Source: Polytrichum commune
Lineage: Eukaryota; Streptophyta; Polytrichopsida; Polytrichales; Polytrichaceae
Assembly: GCA_950295325.1 (NCBI GenBank)
Contig: OX485809.1
Span: forward strand, 310,001-374,000
Length of the DNA: 64,000 bases
Direction of reading: 5' to 3'
A program made the position numbers and the translations under genes. The notes under the pieces are model-generated. The model was not told the DNA's origin. It was given only the letters and a program-made list of their open reading frames with translations, and searched no databases. Of this stretch, positions 48,601 through 61,000 are shown one piece after another (position 1 is the first letter of the stretch; each line of letters starts with the position of its first letter).

Positions 48601-51600
48601 TTTTGATGGGATGGCTATCATCAATGACATGTCATGGACAAAACAAACCAACATGATCTAAAATTTTGTTGACCAATAAGGTCAACTGATTGATTACACT
48701 GACCCAATGACTGGGAATATCTACTCTATTTCAATGGTTGGACAATTAACCGGTTAAATTCATTGGCCATATTTTTTATAAAAGTTTTCATGGATGAGTT
48801 GACCATGATGCCTATTGGGTACTTACAACAATGTGACTGGTTAGTATTTTTTTTCTCCTATAGAAGGATTTTTCTTAAACCCCCCCCCCCCCCGCCTTTT
48901 CCTCCTTTCCTTTTTAGGGTGATGTGATGTAACAACCTATCACATGACAATTCTCCTAGCCATATAAATATTTCAGTGTGAAATATGATATGTCCTCATA
49001 GTAAGTGTCAATGTGCACTTCATTTGATATACATAACACTCTTCTACTGTATAGACCTTTAGAGTAGACTAGCCTCTAGCTTCCCAACCCACTATTCAAT
49101 TTGTTCTTTGAAGATAGCAAATTGTCCTAATTAAATCGTGAAGTATCAATTTCAAACTGAAGATCTAGATTTTAACATGTTTGTTCTTGAATCTCCACAA
49201 GGATTATTTTGTCTAATGGGTGAGTGCTACAACAATTCAAGAACATGCTATATGCACTCACAACATATGACTAATGCCTTGTGGTGGTATTATGAAGCAA
49301 CGATAAAATTAGTGTAAGTTTTGGTATTAGCAACATGATGGCATAAACAAAGAAAGACGCACATTTTTCTCACATAAGTAATTTGCTATATATTCACAAT
49401 AAGTATTTGTAGGGTATTTCGCAATGACGAACATAGGGGTGATTGTAACATGATTCATTCTCTCCACAACGAATACCAGGATTAGGGTCTAGATTTCTAC
49501 AAAGAAAAGTAGAATGTTTATTATTATTATGAAGAATCACCATCAAGATTACATGAACTATAATTATAGGAGGTGTGTGCAAATTGGATTTACTTGTGTG
49601 CCTAGCACATCTTTATCACTTTTCAAGGTCTCCACTTCTTTTTTAAGCTTTGCCATTTCCTCGTGGTCTTCACTTATGATGTGATTTAATCCTTCAATTT
49701 GATTTACATGTTCTGAATTTGCGGCCTCCACAATCTTCAACTTTGCAACAACCTTACTCAACTCTCCTTTCAAGCCTTCTCTTTCTTTCTCAACCTGTAC
49801 AACTCATTCACAATTACAAAATGATAACTCAACAAACAACACATGTTATAATAACATATATTTACACACATTTATTTTGTCAAATTCACCTATGCGAGTT
49901 ATAGTTAAATGCCTACAAAGCACACTTGTCAATAACCTATTTTTCATGTTTTTTGGTTACGAAAAGTGTTTGCCAACATGTGATTTGACCATATGACGCT
50001 TGAGGGTGGCATTGGGTGGAGTTAAATTAAACTTGTTAAATTAACTCTCTTGTTGAGACCTACATGGACACATTTATTTTCATTTATGTTTGTCTCATAT
50101 CCATGAATCTAGATATCTATCCAATACCAAACACAATGGAAGGAAATAAGTAAACTTTCAATGTCTTGAATACTAAGATTGAAGACATAAAACAAAACAT
50201 GGGAGAAGAAATTCTAGAGCTCAAAGTATTCATAACTTAGGGGATACAAAGTTGGAAACCAACTTGGTCCGAGTTTTTGTTCGTGAATGTGCCCGTGTGT
50301 AATCAAGCCTAGAGAGCCCATTGCCAAAAGTTGAATATCCTTAAGTATGTTGAGGGCGTAGTTATATAGAACTTCACCTGCACATACCCACAAACAAAAA
50401 CCATCAACAACCTCCTCACCTCATTGACAATCATCAAAGGTGATATGAGAGATTCCAAAAATATTTGGAAACTTTGAGAATCATGAAGACATGAAAGTAT
50501 ACATGACCGTAATTAGCCTAAGCCTTACAATGATGTCAAAATTGCAAAATGGGAATTTCAGTTCATATACATGGCCCTTGAGGCAAAGGCTCGTTAAACA
50601 TTAAAAACATAACACCTACAAAATGGGAGTTTAAAAGTACATAACTTCTTGAGTTTGTGCCTTTAATTATCTCAATTTTGTTCCATTGTTCCGTGCACAT
50701 CTAGTATTAAATGATCTTTAATCACTTCCTTTTCTCCTTTATTCTTTATAGTTTTTTTTAGCCCTTGAAATAAGTATATCATATAGCTTATTTGTAAATA
50801 TTAGTGCTATTCATCAAGCCTATGGTTTGATGATGGTCAAGGCTTGTGGTTGTCACCAAAGTGACCTAAACTTAATTCCATGTGCCATCTGATATTACGA
50901 CATGTAATCTACCCAATTATGATGAGAGTCTTCAAGTAAACTAGAGAATAGATAGTCATATACGTGGGACTAGAAGCTTGCCTTTAGAAGAAAGTTGGGG
51001 TACAATTGATCTTAAATCGGTAATGAACACGTCTCTATTGAAAGGTAATATTTGGTTCTTCACTTGGTTAGCAATGGACAAACATACATAAATCACGTCA
51101 ACCCTCGAAGATTGGAGTTTCTCTCAAACTTATTGTTACTTCCTAGTGCAAAGATAAGATTGTCAATGACATTTTATGTGGGATTTAAGAAACAAAAGAA
51201 GGGCATTGTTTTAGGTGGATGAGTCTCATCCCGTCCTTGAGTACATAGTTTCTAAGCACTTATCCTAGGTCCACTAAAACATGGTTCAAGATGCAAGGGT
51301 TGTGAATCGTGAGATGTAATTTGTCGTGAGGTCACCACACTTTGAGTCATATCATGTTGGCAAACACTTTGGTCTACCCCTTCTCAAGGATCCTTCGAGC
51401 TCACTTGGCAATATCATGTAGAAGACTTGTTTTGGTCATCATGAAAACCTCTTACAATATACTTCTTCATTCTTTGAGATATGTTTCTACAAGCATGAAT
51501 TAAGCATTTTCTCATATTTCACAACATAAAGGTCCGGTCTAGAAGCTTCCTTACCTTGAGGAAGTCAAAATGCTCTTTCATAAGAGCAACATCTTTTGAA

Positions 51601-54600
51601 TTTAAGTCTTCCTTTAGTTGCTCCACCGAATGGTTCATCAGCTTGAACTTGCGATTCATCTCATTGATTTGGTCTTGAGCTGCCACCAAATTTTTACTAT
51701 AGAAGTTTCGTTCGGTGCGAACTGTTTCTGTAAGATTTTGTTGTTGCTTGAGAATGTTGTCAAATCCTTCAATCTTCTTTTCCAAGTGTAGTATTTGGAT
51801 CTCGTTGTTCTTTATGACATCTTGACTCTGTTAAACAAATCACAAAGTCCATCACAATTTAACATTACTTTGGAGACTCCATTTGTTATTAGATTGTTGC
51901 ATAATACCACACATGGACCTTTGTATTATTGTAGGGTTTCGGGTTTAGTATTTAGGTTCATAGCCCTTAACGCCTAAACCCTAAACCCTTCACTCATAAT
52001 TGGGTTCTTCGTGTTAATTATTATGCATGACCAGTGTGAGGAAAATTTCTTGTGTGAAAATTTCAAAAGGAATTCAACCAAGACTTCTGTGCACATTTTG
52101 CAATGTATTTTTCAAATGAGAATTCTTATTCACTAATCCACATCTTAAACCTATTTACAATGTATCTGGTGCATGATAAGTTTCATTCACATGCTAAATA
52201 TTTTAGAATTTCAAGCATCACATCATAATAATCCAGACTTATTTATCTAAAACGAGAAGACATGTGTACTCTGCTTTAAAAGTTCAGAACATTTAAAAGT
52301 TGTGATAGTGGCAAGACATTAAAGTTATCCTTGAAGTCCTTCTAAGAGGGGCGAAACCGAGGGTTTTATTCTCCTTTCACAAAACTTCCTATGGAGAGCT
52401 CGCTTAGTTCATTGTGTATCGGAGCCTATTTGAAAGTTGGGTGAAAGTTTCGGGACCTCCTCTTTTGGTTTCTCAAACTTTGAGAGAATTTTAAATTTTA
52501 AAATAAGGTATGTGCATGGAACCCACTGTCCATTGCATAGTTGATGAGAATCAGCCTATGCAAGGCTAACTTGACCCACCATCTCAATAAGACAAGCTAG
52601 AAAGCCAATGTTTAATAGCCCGACACCACGCTCTGTGTATGGTAATTTAAGCATGAAGGAAACTTGGGTGAGTTTGTGTTGATTCTCATGAACTCAAGGT
52701 TTCGGACTAAATCCATGGTTTCATCTGCTTTACTTGACAAATAACTCCATCGTGCACCGAGTTAAGGCTGAAGCTTGGAACTGCAGCTCACTCATGCCAA
52801 CTTCACTCTATTCGTGACCATACTTTAGAAAAAGATTGTGAGCTCCCATGTTGGGGAAGGGAAGAGCTTGATCTTACATTCATGTATTTTGAGACAGCAG
52901 CCGCGGCATCTGCTGCAACCTTGGAGATGTGTTTCTCCAGACTCTGAATGTCCTTGGCTTGCTTGTCAGAGGCTCTTTTGAAGAGGGTGAGCTCCTGGTC
53001 AAGGTTCTTGATTGCTAGTTTCCCAACTTTCACTTCATCCACTTGCTTCTTGATTTCTTTCTCTGCCTGTGAGAATTTTCATCACCACCATAGAGTCAGA
53101 GTCAGAAGAACAACAACAACAACTCCGGTCTCTTAACAAGGCCGGAGCGAATATTAGCAAAGTGTAAGTTCATAAGACATCCGTGGCCAGGTCCTAGTGT
53201 CATTAGATCAAAACTACATCACCCTTTGCAGAGAGTAGACATTATATAAGTAGCTAGTAATTTGAAATGAGAAGCAATAGCATGTGACTGTAGATAGTTG
53301 AATTTGGCTGTTAAATACTTCATCGCCATCACAGAGTCCATAGAGTCATGCTCCATAAGAGTACTCAACAGTAGGTTTTTGCAGGGGCATAATGTCCTTT
53401 TTATGTCCACGGACCACCCTCACAAAATGAACAATTCCTAACATGAGTGTTATTATGTCTCGGGGGGTTCACTCCCCCTTATATTTTGCATACACGTGCG
53501 TTCGGGACCTATTTATTAGGGGGCTATTTACCTTGCATAAAAGATTATAAGGTATGGTATTTTTCAAAATAAAGGTGTGATGGTATTTTACATGTGATGG
53601 TATTTTACATGTAATCCTTTTTCACTATTTAAAAACCCCCTATATTATACGTAAGTTTTTCACAAAATTTATCTACAATGAATATATTAGACCCTATTTT
53701 TTATCACACGTTGTTCTACGATTTTTCGCTAGTGAACCCCCCGAGTATTATGTGAGGAAACATTGATAGTTGAACTGGATTGGTGATTATGTTGCCGAAT
53801 TATGACTAAATGAAAACATGTCAGCTAGTTTGCCCCCCCTACCGCGTGGGGTTGGGCACCTGAGTGACATGTGACCGTTGTAATCTCCGGTCAATGTTCA
53901 TGGCCACCTACTAAGCCTACATAAAGCCTTCCCCTATCAGGAAAGGGAAAACCTCACCGTATAGCTTCTGTAATGTTTTTTCTACATAAGATATGCGGGT
54001 GTTCTTTGGTTACTATTTCTTGTTCTCCAACTTCTATTGACCATGTCTATAAATTTGTATTGCATTATTGATCTACAATGAGGGTTGAAATGTCAACAAG
54101 AATCGAGTTGAAAATTTGACCTCCCTTGATTTAGTTTGGGTTCTCGGAAGTGCACTTGTGTGTTGATGACTTAAACGAACACATAGCCTCGCCCTCTATA
54201 TTGTAACAAATATTGATTGTAGAGTAGTTGATCAAATTTGAAAATGTAGTCGATTTCTTTTAAACATGTGTATTCATGGTGTGTTTATGATGTCTATTCT
54301 TAGATCCACACCTTACCACACACTGTTCAAGTATAGATGTCCAATTAAGAAAAGTCACCGAATAACACCTGCATACCTTTGATAGATTTATGGATACCGA
54401 AGAGTGCTTCATACTTTCAAATTTTAATTAACAAATTCTTGAAGTTTTGCCACATGGCAGTTTCACATGACTGCTGGAAACCTACTCGAACTCCACATCA
54501 AATTAATAGTTCATCAAACTAGGAAGTGTCTTACAATATAGTCCTTAGGTTTGGGCTAAGTCTTCTAACTTGGTATGTGCCACCGTCCTTGTGGGCACTC

Positions 54601-55002
54601 CCATCTCCAGATGACATTCAAATATAAGTCTCCAACTAAGAAAGTAACTCAATAAGACGTTCATACACTACAGGTAAATGTGTCTTGGGCAATTGTCTTA
54701 CATCACTGGAAAATCATAAATTTGTAAATCTACCATGGTGATAATTTCACATATTTCTCTCATCGGTGCAAGATGACTGCCTAGAGTTCATGTGTTGGTA
54801 GCAATACCTTAGATTTATCAATACTGGGGAGTGCTTCATACCTCATGAAACTGGAGAGAGGGGATTGTCATATACCAATATACCTCTCATTTATCCAACA
54901 TCACTATATTCGGTAATCGGAGACTTTTTCACGATTTTGAAACTACTTAAGGACACGGTTTTCAAATAAAGAACAAGGAAAACAAAAATATATGTATATA
55001 TG

Positions 55003-55038
<36 letters not shown>

Positions 55039-58000
55039 GATATGTATTCAATGTGACTTAATAAAGTGATACGTGTGGTCGGCACTAACCAATTTGTCAC
55101 AAATACATGTCATCACAATAAGAAATTGGACCACATCTTCAATCATTTGCATTCATTTTGAGACTTTCCAAAGTCTCCGATTAACGAATATAGTGAACAT
55201 AAATGCATTGCAATAAACTATAGTATGCAGCCCAGATATTACTCTTTTCAACTAATTTGACATTGAAATTAGCTTCAAAAATCCTAATTAGTCCAATGGA
55301 AGTCATTTGAGATGAATCGACGACAAATCTATAGGAGGTCAAATTTTTATGTTGGATGGATGAGAGGTACTCTCGTATACAATAATTCCCTCTCCCCTAA
55401 AACTTCACCCTTGCATGCACTCTAACCACATGAACTTATGCCTTGTGTAACACCAAAAGTGATTGCAAATTGTGGGAGCTCATAAAAAGCATGAAGATTA
55501 ACCATTTGTATCCAAAGGTGATAAGCAGAACCCCCCTTTTGAGATGCGCTTTCTACTAATGGACGGGGAGATTTTTGAACATAATCGATCAAAATCCTAG
55601 TTCGTTTTCTTTCCAAGTCCAACCGGTCACATGTTGTGATCTTCCGGTCTCTCTTCAATAACTTGAGGCATATTCCCTAGATTCCTCTAATATGATGGGT
55701 GATTCTCCTGAAGTCTTGAACTTCAACCCGGTTATTGCTCAAACTCAACCGGTTTATCTGTAACTAGCGGCCGGTTCTCCACGTTCATTGATCCAAAACA
55801 CAAATTATACAAAACCTTATAGTGCTATCATCGATCGTACCTGCGTTTTGGCTTTGAGGATGAAGTCCTTGTCACGAGCAATCTCCTCCACCCGCCGTCG
55901 TTGTTGCTCCACTAATTTCTGCTGCTCTTCGATCTCTCTCTCCAACTTCATCTTTTGTTCGCTCAAATGGTTCCTCTCCTTCTCCACATCCTCCTTCGCA
56001 AACTCGGCCGCCTTGATTTTGCCCAATGCAACCTCACGCAACTACAAAGTAGCAACCAAGGGTCCATAAGAAAGAAAGAAAAAATGTAGATCTCCGGGTG
56101 CATGGTTTTCTAGGTTTTGTGTTAAGTTTTCGTTATTTGAAGTTCCGAACCATTCTAGCAACTCGCATTCTCATTATGATGGATCATGTCGGGTAATTTT
56201 AGCGTATCAATTTAGATAATATAATATGTATCACGTGGAAAAGCCATTGTCAAGGTGATGCATGGATGGTTTCTTGTTTAGACACGAGCGGTATTTTTCT
56301 TTTCTTTATGTACGAGTACCAAATTTATTTATTGAAAAAAGAAAACAAATACAAAAAAGAAACCTTCGACTCATGCAAGACAGTTTTAGGGTAGATGGAC
56401 GTACTTTATTGACGCGTATCACTTCTTGCTTTTGATTCTCTATATCATCCTCTCTCATCTTCAACTCCACTTGTTTTTGGCTATTCTCTGCAAGTAACTG
56501 TGCGTTATTGCTCACTTGCTCTTCCAAATCTGCATTTAACTTTTCCATCTGCAATCGAGTCGAAGTTTCCACAATCGAATGGTTAGAATTTGTTGAAAGT
56601 TGTATTGTAAGCTTACACACGATCAAAGCAAGGGTGGAAATAAATGACCACTCCGTAAGGAAATGCATATCTTGGAACCAAAGTAGGATGTTGAAAGTCA
56701 ATTAAATAACATTTGTACCCAATAATCTCATAATTTTACGAGATGTTGATAGAAAAGGCATGTGTTTTTTTATAAATAATTTTAAAGAGGTGCCAAAGAA
56801 TATGCCTATATGGTAGTGGCACATATAGGAAGCACATAGAGTGACTCCTCCCAAGTACAAACTCAATACATGCTATCCTAGATCATGTGTAATTCTTGAA
56901 ATTATTACTATTGAAGACCACTTTGGATGAAGGCCCTAGCCCAAGAAAATCATGATGAAAAAGCCATCATGTGCACCATTTGTAATGAAACAATATTTCC
57001 ATGAAGGGTGAACTCAGTGGTAAAGAACCAAGATTTCGTGAGTGAGTATATTTGACCCCTTATTTATTATTGATTTGCAAACACATGAAAAAATGATTGT
57101 GCATGTTAAACCTTGTGCAAATTCTATGTGGTAGAAAAGTGAAACTATCATGTGTTGTCATTACTTTGTTTTCCATACATCTTCAAAGGGGAAAATGAGA
57201 CATTTTAAATCAACTTTTAAGCAAATTAGTTGATTGATTTTTTTTGTTTGTTTTGGTCCAATGAAAGAATTGCAAGTAATGATATACAATCAAAAACAAT
57301 TACCCTAAAATCGATCATGATAAATGTAAATAAGGGGAGTAGTAGCATTAATTCCCACTCACGTCATTTTGAATCTCTACATTGACTGCACCCCCAGGAG
57401 AACACTGGGACTAAACCCATAAACTTAGGTTTGACTTCACAGTGGTGAGTTATTTTCAAGTCAAGCCCAAGAATCTCCTGCAAATTTGGGTGGCACTTTG
57501 GCTACCAACTAGGATGTTGGTTTTCAATCACCTTGAAATTCATCTAAAGTGAAATTGGACCATAATTACAAACCTTATATGGTTATTTGCATGGATGACA
57601 AATATGATATTTCTTATGCAAAAAGACAAGTTCATAGCACTTGTGAGGGGGTTTCAATAAGGTCTTCGTAGAAGCCAAATTCAATGTGTTGTTATGTGTA
57701 GAAGTGAAAGTTACCCCACCCGCATATTTGTCAACTGAAGCTCTTTTCCGGATCTTTCGGCAAAATTCTTCGCTTCTTTCACGGTCTCACTTAGTTGGGT
57801 TATTTGTTCTTGCCCGGCTTTAATTTGGCCTACTTGGGTCTTGATCTCCGTGTCTCGTGCACTCAGCTCCATTTTTAGATTTCGCAATTCCCGTTCAATG
57901 CGTTCTTTCTTCTTCACCTCTCTGCTCCACCATGTGGCCTCATGTTGCATCAAGTTCCTCAACAATAGAGTCATATGTAAAGTCCCTCAAAGAGGGACGA

Positions 58001-61000
58001 AACCGCGGGTTTGATCCTTCCTTTGAGAGAACTTTCTATTAAGGGCTCGTTAGCTCATTCTGTATCGGACCCTGTTTTGGAATTTTTGGGACCTGCTCTT
58101 TCCACCTCTCAAGCTTTGAAACCATTTTAGGATCTAAAAGAGGGTATGCGCATGGGACCACTGTCCTAAATCCCGAATTACCCTATACAAGACTACCTTG
58201 GCTTACCCATCCTAACAGGACAACCTAGGAAGTCGGTTTTTAATAGCCCGACAACTGACCCTCTTTGTGCGTGGCAATTCAAGCATCAACAAAACTTAGG
58301 TGACTTTGTGTTAAGTCTCATAAACCCAAGGTTTGGGACTAAATCCATGGGTTCATCTGCATGGCTTTACATATAATTCTAATATATAGGAAATTTTTGA
58401 TTGAAATTCTCTCACCTCAAATTCATGCTAACAACTTTGCCATATCCATGTATAGAGAATAACTCGGCTTTCGTCCTAAACACTAAACCCTGACTTCTAA
58501 CTACCCATAATTGTGAGGCCTAATGGATATAACTATGTGATATCTATGAGCTTGGCAATCATGGAGATTGATATCTTGGATTTAGGGCAAGGGAGTGAAA
58601 AGTTATTGCAGAATGGTTCTTGCATTGGGTTATTCCAAACAATCTTTTCAAAAAAAATATATATATATCACATGTTGTAGTCTTATATTGCCCCAATTAC
58701 TTGATTCTAAAGACGAACGACGATACATTATCATGTGGGAAGAGACCTGGAGGTGGCCTCTAAAATGGGCCAAAATTTAAAAACCAAGGAGAATCAACTA
58801 CATATGATGTTAGTAACTTGCTCTTCAAGTGAAGTCTAATTGCAAGTAATTATTGATATAAAGAGACCTCTTAAATGAGCCTAAGTTTGGTCTTGGTCGG
58901 ATAACCAACCAAAATCGACCACATGTGCAAGATGAAACTAGAGCATAGCACTCTTATGACTAGCGACTTGTTTTATTAGTTGTCCCAACTTGCAAGCCAT
59001 CACACTAAGGGTGGCTTATGGCTCACTGCTTTGTGTGTGTGTTTTATTTATTTACTTATTTACTTATTTACTTATTTTTTAAAATAAATTTATTTGTAAA
59101 GTCTTTTCTTGCAGTGAACTTTCTTCATTCATGCAATACTTCTAGAATAAAAATGAATCACTCATGATTTGAGGGGTATTTAAACATTTAGCGATCCCAA
59201 CCTTTCACATTCGGAACGTTTGGATGCAAGCACATCCTTCACGGCACTCAATTCGCGGTCGGCTTCTGTTTGTTTGAGGATTGCCTCTTTGGTCTTCTCT
59301 TGCCAGTCTTCCACATCCCTTTTCAAGTTCTCAATGAATGTTTTTTGAACTTCAATTTGTCGGTTTGCCTTTTCGATGAACTTCACCATAGTTTGCATCT
59401 ACAACAACAACCACAAAAGCAAATGTTGGTGCCTTCTAATTTATCGTTATCAAATGTGAACAAGGATCCATGAAGTTTGACGACATCTAGATTCTAGAGT
59501 AATTACACATTGTCATTACAAATCAGTGATTCATTTGACCAGTTCATCACATTTTGCATCTACAACTTTCACTATATTCGTTAATTTGGGACTTCTTTGG
59601 CATTTTGAGACAGTTACAAATATAAGAATATGGATAAAATCACACAGATATTGGAGTATGTTGTAAGATGCAAATACTTTGAAGCGAGTGTTCATATCAA
59701 GATGGTTTAGGTAGGATGACCCAAACATTAGACCATGTTGTTGTGATCCATATATTAATTTGAGACAAGAGAAAGTCTCAAATTAACGAATATAGTGATA
59801 ACAACCACAAACCAATGTCGGCGCCTTCAATTATCGTTGTCAAATGTGGAGTCATGTTTGATGACATCTAGATTCTACATAAATTACAAATTGTCATTAC
59901 AAATTGTCATTACAAATTGTGATTTGATTTCAGCCTCATAACAGAAGTTGTTCTTAAGCACTTCTACTTTTGAGTGTGTCATTTCTAGATGGGGAGCAAT
60001 TTTGGTGGCTATATTTTCTGGTTACATGAAAGTAATCATCAAGACCGATAAGTGAGAAACATAAGTTTGTAGACAGAATTTGGAATCCATATTAAATGTG
60101 GTATATGAGCACTTTCCAATGTTATTTGCCATCAACTAACCCAGTGGATTTTCATCCTACAAGAATAAGGTAACGCTCAAGAACCGGTAGATTCATTTAG
60201 TAAGCATGTGAACGTCGTGCCCATCCAATTATGTTTATTAATCTCCAATCTCAAATAATGAATACCATTCTTGATCTATAGTGCATTCACTTTAGGATTT
60301 CTATCACTCAAGTGAGTTGAAGGTGAACATGTTGGAAACCCCTTCTAACTTTGTACGGTAGTTTTTGTTTTAAAAGCAGATTTGGCCTTAGAATTAGCCT
60401 AAGCCTAAGCCCTTGCGTAATTGATTACACTAATGATCAACAATTTCATCATTAGTGTCACCTCATGACACTTTGTGTTCATGCGTGTTTACTAATATCC
60501 TATTATGAGTATGTTCAATAATTCTATGAGGAGTATGCCTATGTTACACATTGGTCTACAAGTTGACTAAAGTGTGACTAAAGTATACACAAATGGCACT
60601 TGGCATTAGTATGCTCAAGAATAATAAATTGCATAATAAATTATAAACACATGACACTTGCCATTAGTATTCTGAATGAAACCTCCCCCTTGGATACTAA
60701 AACAAAAAACTATCATCTCAAGTATGCCAACGTACTATGCTAAATGTCATCAATGTAAATAATCTTCCAACTCAAAAAAATTACTTACATTGACAAATAA
60801 TATCATATTGACAATTAACGGACATGACACTTTGAGACCTCTGGGCATCTGGTTTAAGCCCTTTGTAAAGAGTGTATGTGACACTAAATACCATAAACGG
60901 TGTAATAAAATTGAAGTGAGATGAATCAGCCACAAACCTACAGGGGTTAGGGTTTTACGGGACCGGTTTATACACAAGTGGCACGAATGCTAAGCCCTTG

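Noticed and set aside
54891-55100. Minus-strand frame rich in Ile-Tyr
   Set aside because: Translation of the TA/TG microsatellite inside a MITE.
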